A stretch of DNA of 50,403 bases. It comes from Acidobacteriota bacterium (lineage in GTDB: Bacteria; Acidobacteriota; Terriglobia; Acidiferrales; UBA7541). Numbering within the stretch: position 1 is the stretch's first letter; each line of letters opens with the position of its first letter. Below, piece after piece: positions 16,054-26,635 of this stretch. Under the pieces are notes generated by a model. It was not told the DNA's origin. It saw only the letters and a program-made list of their open reading frames with translations, and did no database searches. The stretch is from positions 1-50,403 of the forward strand of contig QHYN01000205.1 in assembly GCA_003224145.1 (NCBI GenBank), in the 5' to 3' direction. The position numbers were made by a program, and so were the translations under genes.

Positions 16054-17667
16054 ATGGGGGAAATGATGCAGCGGTGGGCGGCAGCGATTCTCATGGCAGC
16101 AACGTCTGCGTGCGTGGGGCAGGCGCAACAAGCGGCCGCTCCACGGACAACCGCCAACGCGCAGGCGTGCTGTAAATCACAGAGGCATAGCGCTGTCTCG
16201 AAAAGAGCCGCGGCGAAATTTGCGAAGCGTGCGGAGGCTTTGCTTGGAACCGGGCCCGCTGGCAAAGGGGAGTGGGGATTGCTGATTGTCGATGCGGAGA
16301 GCGTCGAGACGCTTTACCAGCAGAACGCGGACCGCTACTTCGTTCCGGCTTCGAATATGAAACTGTTCGCTACAGCCCTGGCGCTGGCGAAACTCGGGCA
16401 GGAATTCCGGTTTCACACGACCTTGGAGACGAGCGGAGGAATTTCGAGCGGAGGCTTACTGACAGAAAATCTTGTGCTCGTGGGGCGCGGGGATCCGAAT
16501 CTTTCGAACCGCAAATTCCCGTACGAATTGAAAGAAGAGTTCAACGGACCGCCGGAGAAAGTACTTGCGGAACTAGCGGATGCGCTGGTGGCAAAGGGGG
16601 TGAAGGAAATTTCAGGAGACGTGATTGGCGACGACAGTTATTTTCCGCGCGAGCGCTATCCGAACGGGTGGGAAATTGACGACATGGTCTGGGAATACGG
16701 CGCGGCCATTTCGTCGATCGTCGTGGACGACAACACCGTGACTCTGACGCTGATGCCAGGCGAACAGCCGGGCAGCCCGGTACAGGCGGCGGTAAACCCC
16801 GCAACGCCGGACTTTCTCGTTGAAAACGACGTGGTCACTTCCGCTTCGGACGTGAAATCGGATTTAACGCTGACGCGCGAGCCGGGGTCGAGTCTCGTCG
16901 TAGTGAAAGGTACGATGCCAGCCAAGGGCGCGCCAAGAAAGCTGGTTCTCGCGGTCGAAGAGCCGGCGCAACACGCCGCCGCCGTGCTGAAGCGATTGCT
17001 CGAAGAGCGTGGAGTAAAGATAAGCGGCGTGGCGCGGGCGCGCCATGAAATGAGCAAGACGCAAGAAGATCCAACGGTTTTGGCGAATCACGTCTCGGTG
17101 CCGTTGGGTGACGCGATAAAGCTTATCAACAAGATTAGCCAAAACCTGCACACGGAAATGCTCTTACGGACCGTGGCGCGTCAGAACGGGGTGTGGGCCA
17201 CGGCTGACGATTTGATGAAAGTTCCACAAGATTTTTATGCGTCCGCGGGAATCGCGCCGGATGACGTGATTCAAACGGATGCTTCGGGATTGTCGCGGCA
17301 CGATCTGGTAACGCCGCGGGCGATCGTGACGTTGCTGGCGTTCGCGCAGAAGCAACCGTGGTTCGAGACTTATTATGCGTCGTTGCCAGTAGCCGCTGTG
17401 GACGGCACGCTGGAAGACCGCATGAAAAACACCCCAGCTGCCGGGCGCATTCACGCAAAGACGGGCTCGGTCGAGCATGTCCGTACGCTTTCGGGATTCG
17501 CCGAAACAACCGGGGGACGGCGGCTGATTTTTTCTTTCTTGAGCAACAATCAAGGAGGGAAAAATCACGAAGCTCTGGATGCGCTGACGGGACTTTGCGT
17601 GGCCATGCTCGAAGAATTCAACGCGGCCCCGCTGAAGCGCCGTGTGGAACACAAGCGTCCGCATTGA
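16054..17667 (+). CDS. dacB: D-alanyl-D-alanine carboxypeptidase/endopeptidase (PBP4, S13)
   Basis: A periplasmic low-molecular-mass penicillin-binding protein that trims or cleaves peptidoglycan peptides. The 537-residue product has a signal peptide (ending near VGQAQQ). The three S13 motifs are SNMK (Ser100, in VPASNMKLF), SQN (KISQNLHTEML) and KTG (HAKTGSVEHV). The long insert between the first two motifs is typical of class C PBPs. ATG 16054 is used; ATG 16063, behind GGGGGAA, is an equal alternative and leaves the signal peptide intact. It lies 15 bp before the LOG-like gene, probably co-transcribed. Confidence 0.93.
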   Translation: MGEMMQRWAAAILMAATSACVGQAQQAAAPRTTANAQACCKSQRHSAVSKRAAAKFAKRAEALLGTGPAGKGEWGLLIVDAESVETLYQQNADRYFVPASNMKLFATALALAKLGQEFRFHTTLETSGGISSGGLLTENLVLVGRGDPNLSNRKFPYELKEEFNGPPEKVLAELADALVAKGVKEISGDVIGDDSYFPRERYPNGWEIDDMVWEYGAAISSIVVDDNTVTLTLMPGEQPGSPVQAAVNPATPDFLVENDVVTSASDVKSDLTLTREPGSSLVVVKGTMPAKGAPRKLVLAVEEPAQHAAAVLKRLLEERGVKISGVARARHEMSKTQEDPTVLANHVSVPLGDAIKLINKISQNLHTEMLLRTVARQNGVWATADDLMKVPQDFYASAGIAPDDVIQTDASGLSRHDLVTPRAIVTLLAFAQKQPWFETYYASLPVAAVDGTLEDRMKNTPAAGRIHAKTGSVEHVRTLSGFAETTGGRRLIFSFLSNNQGGKNHEALDALTGLCVAMLEEFNAAPLKRRVEHKRPH

Positions 17668-17682
17668 ATTCTCAAAACGCAG

Positions 17683-18240
17683 ATGGAACCAGAAATCATT
17701 GTCACCGTGTTTGGGAGTTCGCGGCCCCGCGAAGGTGACGCGGATTATGAGGAGGCGCGCACACTCGGGCGAGCCTTGGGGAAGCACGGCTTTGCGGTTT
17801 GCAGCGGGGGCTATGGCGGCGTGATGGAAGCGGTCTCGCGCGGAGCAAAAGAGGCGGGCGGTAAAACCTATGGGGTGACTGCGGAATTTTTCAAAGCCGC
17901 AAAGCTCAATCCGTGGATTGACGTCGAAGTGCGCAAAAAAACCTGGGAAGAAAGGCTGTTCGAGCTGGTCCGCATGGCGCACGGTTTCGTGGCATGCAAG
18001 GGCGGGACGGGGACGCTGGTGGAGTTGGCAGTCGTCTGGGAAATGCTGAATAAGTCGGTGATGACCCGAAAGCCGTTCGCCGTTATCGGAGATTTCTGGC
18101 TGCCGATTCTTGACCGCGTGCGAGAAGTGGAGCTGGGGCATCCTGCGCCCTGGGGAGAAGCGAACGGGCGGCTGGTGCACGTGGCGGCTAGCCCCGGAGA
18201 CGCCGCAGACCACCTGGTGAAGAACCTGAAACAGAAATAA
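17683..18240 (+). CDS. LOG-like Rossmann-fold nucleotide-binding protein
   Basis: A 185-residue protein of the lysine-decarboxylase-like (LOG/TIGR00725-type) family: TVFGSSRPREGD at the start, CSGGYGGVMEAVSRGAKEAGG for the GGGxxGxM loop, and CKGGTGTLVELAVVWEM for the PGGxGTxxE motif. The Pro of that motif is replaced by Lys, which leaves the catalytic Glu in place. LOG enzymes release cytokinin-type bases from nucleoside monophosphates, but many bacterial members have unknown substrates. It ends with TAA directly followed by the mutS2 ATG, so translation is likely linked. Confidence 0.8.
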   Translation: MEPEIIVTVFGSSRPREGDADYEEARTLGRALGKHGFAVCSGGYGGVMEAVSRGAKEAGGKTYGVTAEFFKAAKLNPWIDVEVRKKTWEERLFELVRMAHGFVACKGGTGTLVELAVVWEMLNKSVMTRKPFAVIGDFWLPILDRVREVELGHPAPWGEANGRLVHVAASPGDAADHLVKNLKQK

Positions 18241-20652
18241 ATGGCACGCACAGCGCAAGACGTACTCGAGTTCGACAAGCTGCGGGAATTGCTGCGGCTG
18301 CGGACGACGTGTACGCCCGGGCGGCGCGCTGTCGATGCGCTCGAGCCGCGGATGGAACGCGCCGCGCTGGAAACCGCATTTGCGCTGATCCGCGAAGCGC
18401 AGGAATGGTTGCGCGCCGGGCGCGAACTGGGATTCGGCGAGCTGGCTGATCCGCGGGGATGGCTCGAACGCATCGATGGCCCCGGCGCGGTCTTGGAGCC
18501 GGGCGAATTTCTGGACGCGGCATCGTTGCTGGAAACGGCGGGCTGGCTGCGTCTGCAGTTCCGTGAAGACGCAGCGAAGTTTCCCCTGCTGGCGGCGCGG
18601 GCTGCTTCGGTGGGTGATTTCCGTGACATGCTCACGGCGATTCGCAGGTGCGTGCTGCCGAACGGCGAGATCAGCGATGACGCGTCGACGGCGCTGCGGC
18701 ACATTCGCGCAAGCATCACGCAGACGCGAGAATCCATCCAGAAAACGCTGAAGCAAATTTTGCGCGCGCGCAATGCGGAAGCCGGAGAAGACTACGTCAC
18801 GCTGCGCAACGAGCGCTTCGTGATTCCCGTGCGAGCCGAGCACCGGCGCAGCGTACCGGGCGTGGCGCACGGCGCCAGCGCAACGGGGCAAACGGTTTTC
18901 ATGGAGCCCTTCGAAACCGTCGAAGCGAACAACCAGCTCGTGCAGCTTGCCGAAGACGAGGCCGCCGAAATCGCGCGAATCCTGCGCGAATTGACGGAGC
19001 GTTTGCAGACGCTCAAGGGGCCGCTCCGGGCGGCCGCTGAGACGATTGGGGAAGTCGACAGTGTTTTCGCGCGCGGGCGATTCGCCCGGGACTTTGACGC
19101 TGCTATGCCTGAATTTTCGGAAGCCCATGAATTGCGCCTGGAAGGCGCGCGTCATCCGGTGCTGGAAGACAAGCTCCGCAAGGAAGGCCGCGCCATTGTT
19201 CCCATGACGCTGGCCATTGGCGGAGAAGAATGCGTGCTGGTGATCAGCGGGCCAAATACCGGCGGCAAGACCGTGGCGTTGAAGACCGCAGGCATGGCAG
19301 TGCTCGCCGCGCAGTCCGGAATTCCCGTTCCGGCGCAGCGCGCGGTGCAGCCTATGTTCGATCGCGTGCTGGTAGATATCGGCGACGAACAATCGATTGC
19401 CGCGGATTTGTCCACCTTTTCGGCGCATATGCTAAATCTCAAGGGGATGCTCGAAGCGGCGACGCCCAAATCGCTTGTGTTGGTGGACGAAATGGGAACT
19501 GGGACGGCGCCGGAAGAAGGAGCGGCGCTGGCCGTGGCGCTGCTCGACGAATTCCGCGCGAAACAGTGCATCGTGCTGGCGACCACGCATCACGATCGAC
19601 TGAAGACCTACGCCTCGACGACTCCGGGCGTGGTGAACGCAGCCGTGGAATTCGACGACGTGAATCTGCGGCCGACGTACCGGCTGATGATTGGCGTGCC
19701 CGGTGGCTCGAGCGGGATCGCTATCGCACAGCGGCTGGGGCTTGCCAAAAGCATTATCGAACGCGCGAAATCCCTGCTCGCCCCCGAATCACGCGAGGCC
19801 GCCGATCTGATTGCTTACTTGCATCGCAGTCGCGACGACCTTGACCGCTTGCAGCAGCAAATGACCGCCGAGCGCCGCGTGCTGGAAGAAGAGCGCAAGA
19901 AACTGCGCAGCGAGTGGATTGGGCGACAGCAGAAGCGCATAAAGGAACTGGAAGCGCAGTTCGCGGAGATGCAAAAGCGTTTCGAGGAAAATGTCGCGCG
20001 CGTGGTCGAGGCTGTGAAAGAGCGCGAGCTGCGCGCGCAAATGGAGAAAACCGCCCGACGGAAAATGCAAGACGTGCGCGGCGAGGCTCGCGAGGAGCTA
20101 AACACCGCAGTCGTGCAAGCGATTTCTGATTCGCAGGCTGACCTCGGTGTTCATTCCGGTTCTGTGGAGGCCGTAAGCGCAGACCAGCTGGAAACCGGCG
20201 CCCGCATTCGCGTGCGCGGATTTTCCAAGCCGGTGATTTTTCGCCGCCTGGATGGCTCGTCCGCGGAAATCGAGGCCGGGCCGCTGCGCATGAAAGTGGC
20301 GGTTGATGAAATTACCGGGATCGAAGGCCGAACGGAGCAAAACCGTCCAGTAGCAGCGGCCAGGCGGCAGAACGTGACCGTAACAACGCAAACGGGCGAA
20401 GACGCCGCCTCCGACGAAATCAACGTCATCGGCATGACCGTGGAAGAGGCTACGGATAGGCTGGACAAATTCCTGGACGACGCCGCGCTGGCCCACAAGC
20501 CTCGCGTGAGGATCATTCACGGTCATGGCACCGGCGCGCTTCGCAAAGGAATCGGCACGTTTCTCGCTGCACATCCCCTCGTCGAAAAACATTCCTTTGA
20601 ATCTGAGGAGCACGGCGGAAAAGCTATCACCGTCGTAGAATTACAGATCTAG
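18241..20652 (+). CDS. mutS2: Endonuclease MutS2 / ribosome-rescue Smr protein
   Basis: An 803-residue MutS2: helical clamp/core from residue 1, ABC-type ATPase with Walker A GPNTGGKT (337-344), then LVDEMGTGTAPEEGAAL as Walker B/signature region and ATTHHDRLK. A charged coiled coil spans about 530-625. The C-terminal Smr nuclease domain carries the IHGHGTGALRKGI motif. MutS2 lacks the mismatch-recognition domain and acts in suppression of recombination or in splitting collided ribosomes. The ATG immediately follows the previous stop codon without a clear ribosome site. Confidence 0.96.
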   Translation: MARTAQDVLEFDKLRELLRLRTTCTPGRRAVDALEPRMERAALETAFALIREAQEWLRAGRELGFGELADPRGWLERIDGPGAVLEPGEFLDAASLLETAGWLRLQFREDAAKFPLLAARAASVGDFRDMLTAIRRCVLPNGEISDDASTALRHIRASITQTRESIQKTLKQILRARNAEAGEDYVTLRNERFVIPVRAEHRRSVPGVAHGASATGQTVFMEPFETVEANNQLVQLAEDEAAEIARILRELTERLQTLKGPLRAAAETIGEVDSVFARGRFARDFDAAMPEFSEAHELRLEGARHPVLEDKLRKEGRAIVPMTLAIGGEECVLVISGPNTGGKTVALKTAGMAVLAAQSGIPVPAQRAVQPMFDRVLVDIGDEQSIAADLSTFSAHMLNLKGMLEAATPKSLVLVDEMGTGTAPEEGAALAVALLDEFRAKQCIVLATTHHDRLKTYASTTPGVVNAAVEFDDVNLRPTYRLMIGVPGGSSGIAIAQRLGLAKSIIERAKSLLAPESREAADLIAYLHRSRDDLDRLQQQMTAERRVLEEERKKLRSEWIGRQQKRIKELEAQFAEMQKRFEENVARVVEAVKERELRAQMEKTARRKMQDVRGEAREELNTAVVQAISDSQADLGVHSGSVEAVSADQLETGARIRVRGFSKPVIFRRLDGSSAEIEAGPLRMKVAVDEITGIEGRTEQNRPVAAARRQNVTVTTQTGEDAASDEINVIGMTVEEATDRLDKFLDDAALAHKPRVRIIHGHGTGALRKGIGTFLAAHPLVEKHSFESEEHGGKAITVVELQI

Positions 20653-20729
20653 GAAAATAGAAAACACACCAGAAGACACACGAGCGCTGGACGGCAGTTG
20701 CAAGAGAGATGAAGACTCACCAGCTTTGC

Positions 20730-20735
20730 TATACT
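20730..20735 (+). promoter_or_regulatory. Possible -10 element before the amidohydrolase
   Basis: TATACT lies 43 bp before the start codon in the 126-bp gap after mutS2. No matching -35 is found at normal spacing, so support is limited. Confidence 0.3.
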
Positions 20736-20778
20736 CGCTCGCCGCGTTTGTTTTCTCAAATCACAGCGAGGTGTCTTG

Positions 20779-22137
20779 ATGCCAATTCCGAAAGATAAGG
20801 CCGCGTTCGCCAAAAATGCAGTGCGAGTCGGCCGCTGGGGGTTGCTGTTCACTTTGTTTTTCGCAGCGCAGGTGGGCATCGCGGCGAGAGCCTGCGCCCA
20901 AGCGTCCGCGGCAAAGCGGACGGTAATTCGTCCGGGTCGTTTGCTGGACGTGCGCACCGGAGAGCTGAGAACCAATCAGGTCATCGTCGTCGAAGACGGA
21001 AAGATTGTACAGGTAGGGCCTGTCAGCGAAGTCAAGGCATCTACGGGTGATACTACGATCGACCTGCCGGAAACCACGCTGCTGCCCGGCTTGATCGATG
21101 CGCACACGCATTTGACGTTTGAGCTGAGCTCTCTCGGGTACCAGGGACTCGGAATCTCGACGGCTCGCGAGGCATTGCATGGCGCGCGGAACGCGCGGCG
21201 CACGCTCGAAGCAGGTTTCACAACAGTGCGCAACGTCGGCGCGCGCGACTATGCGGACATCGCGCTGCGTGACGCCATCAACGACGGCGACGTGATCGGT
21301 CCGCGCATAGTTGCGTCGGGCCCCGCCCTGGGAATCACCGGCGGCCACTGCGATGAAAACTTGCTCCCGCCGGCATTTCATTTTCAGGGAGACGGAGTCG
21401 CTGATGGCATCGAAGGCGTGCAACACAAAGTTCGCGAAGTCATCAAATACGGAGCGGACGTGATCAAGATTTGCGCCACCGGCGGCGTGCTGTCGAAAGG
21501 CGATGACCCGAACGCCTCGCAATACACCCTAGAGGAAATGAAGGCCATCGTAGCCGATGCGCACCGGCTTGGGCGCAAAGTGGCGGCACACGCTCACGGG
21601 GCCGAGGGCGTGCGCTGGGCTTCGGAAGCGGGAGTCGATTCGATCGAGCACGGCCATCTCATGGATGACGCGGCCATCGCCACGCTGAAGAAGAACGGCA
21701 CCTATCTTGTACCGACGCTTTTTCTCGGTGAATACATGGAACAGCACATGGATAAGAGCGACGTGCCGGAGTATTCGAAACAAAAGATGCGCGATGTGAT
21801 CGCCGCGATGCGCCAAAACGTCGGGAAGGCCTTCGCGGCGAAGGTGAAAGTAGCGTTCGGAACTGACGCAGCGGTTTATCCTCATGGTTTGAATGCGGGC
21901 GAGTTTCATGTTTACGTGAAGCTGGGAATGACTCCGCTAGCGGCAATCCAAACGGCGACGATCAACGCGGCTGATCTGCTCGGATGGTCGAAGCAAGTGG
22001 GCACGCTCGAGCCCGGCAAGTGGGCGGACATGATCGCGGTGGACGGCGACCCCACGAAGGACGTCACGATTCTGGAGCATGTGCAATTTGTCATGAAAGG
22101 CGGCGCGGTCTACAAAAACGATTACGGCAAACGGTGA
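20779..22137 (+). CDS. Secreted amidohydrolase (imidazolonepropionase/prolidase-like)
   Basis: A 452-residue metal-dependent hydrolase with an N-terminal export signal (residues about 17-40). Metal and catalytic residues of the amidohydrolase barrel are seen: HxH in LIDAHTHL, the Lys in [10 protein letters not shown], His in AAHAHGAEG and IEHGHLM, and Asp in [13 protein letters not shown]. The strand [17 protein letters not shown] closes the composite beta-domain. Close relatives are annotated as Xaa-Pro dipeptidases or imidazolonepropionase-like; substrate cannot be read from sequence. Start is ATG 20779, preceded by GCGAGG. It ends 18 bp before dnaG. Confidence 0.85.
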   Translation: MPIPKDKAAFAKNAVRVGRWGLLFTLFFAAQVGIAARACAQASAAKRTVIRPGRLLDVRTGELRTNQVIVVEDGKIVQVGPVSEVKASTGDTTIDLPETTLLPGLIDAHTHLTFELSSLGYQGLGISTAREALHGARNARRTLEAGFTTVRNVGARDYADIALRDAINDGDVIGPRIVASGPALGITGGHCDENLLPPAFHFQGDGVADGIEGVQHKVREVIKYGADVIKICATGGVLSKGDDPNASQYTLEEMKAIVADAHRLGRKVAAHAHGAEGVRWASEAGVDSIEHGHLMDDAAIATLKKNGTYLVPTLFLGEYMEQHMDKSDVPEYSKQKMRDVIAAMRQNVGKAFAAKVKVAFGTDAAVYPHGLNAGEFHVYVKLGMTPLAAIQTATINAADLLGWSKQVGTLEPGKWADMIAVDGDPTKDVTILEHVQFVMKGGAVYKNDYGKR

Positions 22138-22155
22138 TCATTGCCGGGTGTGGGT

Positions 22156-23922
22156 ATGGCTGAGGCGGGTTCATTCGCGGAGAAGGTAAAACAGCAGGCG
22201 GATATTGTCCGCGTGGTCGGCGAGTATGTCCGTCTGAAGAAGACCGGGAAGGACTTCAGCGGCCTTTGCCCCTTCCATCAGGAGAAGACTCCGTCTTTTA
22301 CAGTTTCTCCGCTCAAGCAAATCTTTTATTGCTTTGGCTGCGGCAAGGGCGGCGATGTCTACAACTTTGTGATGGACATGGAGAAGTGCGAGTTCCTGGA
22401 AGCCGTGAAACTCGTTGCCGAGAAATGCGGGATTCCCATTCCTCGGCCGAAGGAGCGCTCGCCGGAGGAGCGCAAAGAAAATCAGCAGCGCGCTGTCCTC
22501 GTAGAAATGCACCGCGAGGCACAGACGTTTTTCGTGAAGCAACTGCAAGGGACTTTGGAAGGCAAAGCAGCGCGGGCTTACCTCGAGGACCGCGGCCTGG
22601 ATAAGGATGCCGTCACACGATTTGGGATCGGGTATGCGCCGAGCGGCGGTGATGAGCTGCTGCGGCATCTGAAAAGCAAATACAACGAAAAGCTCCTTGT
22701 AGAATCAGGACTGATCTCGCGTGAGCAGCAAGGCGGGAGATTATTTGACCGCTTCCGGCGGCGCATCACGTTTCCCATTTCGAATGAGTCGGGGAAGATC
22801 GTGGCTTTCGGCTGCCGCGCGCTGGGAGACGACCAGCCGAAATATTTGAATTCTCCCGAAACGCCAATCTATTCGAAGAGCAACGTGCTCTATCACCTGG
22901 ACCGCGCAAAGGAGGGCATCCGCCGCCAAGACTTCGCGATTCTGGTGGAAGGATACATGGACGCCATCGCTGTGGCGCGGGCGGGAATCAGCAACGTGGT
23001 GGCGAGTTGTGGAACGAGCCTTGCCGAGCAGCAAATCAAATTGCTCGCGCGGTTCACGCGGCGCGTCGTGGTGAACTACGACCCGGACGCGGCGGGACAA
23101 TCCGCGACGGAGCGCTCTCTTTCACTTCTGCTCGAACAAGATTTTGAGGTGCGCGTGCTCGCGCTACCGCCCGTGGGCGACAAGAAGGCCGACCCGGATC
23201 TCTTCATCCGCGAAAAGAGCGCGGACGAGTACCTCAAGCTGCTGAAGGAAGCGCCCTCTTACGTGGATTATCTGATCTCACGGGCTCGTCAAATGGATCT
23301 CAGCACCGGTGAAGCCAAGAGCCGCGCGGTAAATTTCCTGCTGCCCTACGTGCAGAAAATCCCCAACCGCATTTTGCGCTCCGAATGGGCCACGCGAATC
23401 GCACAACAGCTCCGAGTGGATGAGCCTGTTTTGCGCGCGGCACTGAGCAAAGCCGCCGCTGAGCGCCGCGGCGAATTGAAGCTCCAGCCAGAACTTGTCG
23501 GCCGAGCAGCAAAGCCGGTCGAGCGGCGGCTGATTCGAATGCTGGCGGAAGCCGAGGGCTTCCGGCAAGACCTCGCTCAGCGCCTCCAAAATGCGCAACT
23601 GTATCACGGTTTGGAAACGGAAAAGATTTTTGCCGCGCTGGTCATCGCCAGCCTGTCCGGACAGCCGGTGCAGGCTGCGGAAGTGGCGGCGGTGCTGCAA
23701 GAACGCGACCGGCGATTGCTCTTTGAGATTTTGTTCGAAGAGGCTAGCGAGCCGACCTGGGAGGAAGCGCTGAGCTGCATCGAAGCGTTGCAGCATCGCC
23801 AGGCCGAGCAGGAACTTGCGGAAGTGCAGCGCAGCATTGAAGCCAGCCCGACCGGACCGGATTTGCGCGAGCTGCTCACGCGCAAGCAGGAACTCATGCG
23901 CCGCTTGGCCGCAGCGCGGTAA
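22156..23922 (+). CDS. dnaG: DNA primase DnaG
   Basis: Primase makes RNA primers at the replication fork. The 588-residue protein has the CHC2 zinc finger (Cys38, His41, Cys59, Cys62), the catalytic core with FGIGYAPSG, the Toprim motif LVEGYMDAIAVARAG and metal-binding NYDPDAAGQSATERS, and a C-terminal DnaB-interaction-like helical domain (from about 440). ATG 22156 is preferred; a TTG at 22141 adds five residues. It follows the amidohydrolase by 18 bp and precedes rpoD by 392 bp, the dnaG-rpoD order of the macromolecular-synthesis operon. Confidence 0.96.
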   Translation: MAEAGSFAEKVKQQADIVRVVGEYVRLKKTGKDFSGLCPFHQEKTPSFTVSPLKQIFYCFGCGKGGDVYNFVMDMEKCEFLEAVKLVAEKCGIPIPRPKERSPEERKENQQRAVLVEMHREAQTFFVKQLQGTLEGKAARAYLEDRGLDKDAVTRFGIGYAPSGGDELLRHLKSKYNEKLLVESGLISREQQGGRLFDRFRRRITFPISNESGKIVAFGCRALGDDQPKYLNSPETPIYSKSNVLYHLDRAKEGIRRQDFAILVEGYMDAIAVARAGISNVVASCGTSLAEQQIKLLARFTRRVVVNYDPDAAGQSATERSLSLLLEQDFEVRVLALPPVGDKKADPDLFIREKSADEYLKLLKEAPSYVDYLISRARQMDLSTGEAKSRAVNFLLPYVQKIPNRILRSEWATRIAQQLRVDEPVLRAALSKAAAERRGELKLQPELVGRAAKPVERRLIRMLAEAEGFRQDLAQRLQNAQLYHGLETEKIFAALVIASLSGQPVQAAEVAAVLQERDRRLLFEILFEEASEPTWEEALSCIEALQHRQAEQELAEVQRSIEASPTGPDLRELLTRKQELMRRLAAAR

Positions 23923-24314
23923 GATTTTATTCGCCTAGTTGGAGTGGATAGGGTCTAGTCGGTTGGACTGTATTCTTCCACATATTGCCACCAATTAATA
24001 CGTTGACGGCAAGGGACTTAAACGTGTAGCGTAATAGGGTTTGGCGAGTAACGTTTTTGCCGTTAAATGCATCTATATCTATGTACTTAGCGGCAGGGGC
24101 CGGGCCCCACAAGTGCGGAACGCGGGCAACGCATGGGGCCGGCAGCAAATGAGCGGCGCGGCACGGAAGGCTTCAAACAAAAAAACGAGCATCTTGTGGG
24201 GAGCGCCCAGTGGTTTGCGCCATCGCGCCAGCCAGTGCGTGTCTCTGCGAATGAGCATGATTCCTTGCGCTCCGGGTTTTGCTAGGGATTGCGGTCCGAT
24301 TGCGGGAGGAATTT
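23923..24314 (+). other. dnaG-rpoD intergenic region with stem-loop
   Basis: 392 bp without a convincing gene. Its left part is less GC-rich than the flanks. A 14-bp stem with two G-T wobbles and one A-C mismatch, eight-base loop, spans 24059-24094, directly followed by a GC palindrome GGGGCCGGGCCCC (24096-24108). In E. coli the dnaG-rpoD junction carries an mRNA processing site, so these structures could be processing or attenuation signals. No clear promoter was found. Confidence 0.5.
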
Positions 24315-26047
<1,733 letters not shown>

Positions 26048-26051
<4 letters not shown>

Positions 26052-26332
26052 AAAGAATCAAAAGCGATTTCCAGATAATTGGCCAAGCTAGGATGCGCCA
26101 CGGCAAAGTAATTCGTGGCCGTGTTCGCAGAATTCGCATATTGGTTGGTGAATGGCGCGTTCGGGTCCCCAATGATTTGGCCGTAGCCGTGATTCTCCAC
26201 GACAATGACGAAAACATGGTCCAGATGCGGAACACCTTTGGGAACATTTCCCTCGTTGGCGATCGCCGGACCGACCAGCGTGGCGGCGAATAAACTGGCG
26301 GCGAGGGCCTTCCCTGTTATTCTGATTTTCAT
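26048..26332 (-). pseudogene. N-terminal remnant of a secreted phosphoesterase
   Basis: Ninety-four residues remain: a signal peptide (ending GPAIANEG), then HVFVIVVENHGYGQIIGDP and YFAVAHPSLANYLEI, which match the start of the phosphoesterase/acid phosphatase family (PF04185-type), normally several hundred residues long. The frame stops at a TAG overlapping the rpoD stop codon. The metal-site Glu-Asn (VEN) is kept but the rest of the enzyme is lost. An AGAGGAAAT ribosome site before ATG 26332 is intact. Likely produced by a deletion or rearrangement joining it to rpoD. Confidence 0.75.
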
Positions 26333-26635
26333 TTTATTTCCTCTCTTCTTGTGTGAGTTGGGTTGCAAGGCGCGGGAACTTGCCCCGGAGCCGGATCGCG
26401 TGTGGCGGCCTTGCTCCATCCCATCCCAAAGTTTCTGTTCGAACCGTGGCTCAGAAAGATAGGGGCTTGCGTTACGACAGGAAAGACGAATTGTTACAGA
26501 GCCATCAAAAGTGGGATTCTGTACTAGAACTGAATCCCGCGCGATTGAATCGTGTGTAGCGTCTCGGGGCAGGAAATGCATTCATTGTGCCCGGCTCCCA
26601 GCGTACTTTAGAATGGAATCGGCAATTGCTTGCAC
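26333..26635. other. Intergenic region with stem-loop
   Basis: About 300 bp between the truncated phosphoesterase and the MscS gene. It holds a 9-bp stem with one T-G wobble (26511-26519 with 26532-26540, 12-base loop) without a T-run. No gene or clear promoter was recognised. Confidence 0.4.

Noticed and set aside
17164-19428. Long minus-strand open frame of 754 codons
   Set aside because: It runs antisense across dacB, the LOG-like gene and mutS2, all of which have clear family motifs; its translation is Arg/His/Gln-rich and matches nothing.
23927-24148. Minus-strand 73-codon frame between dnaG and rpoD
   Set aside because: No recognisable motif, no ribosome site, and it covers the stem-loop region; treated as chance.
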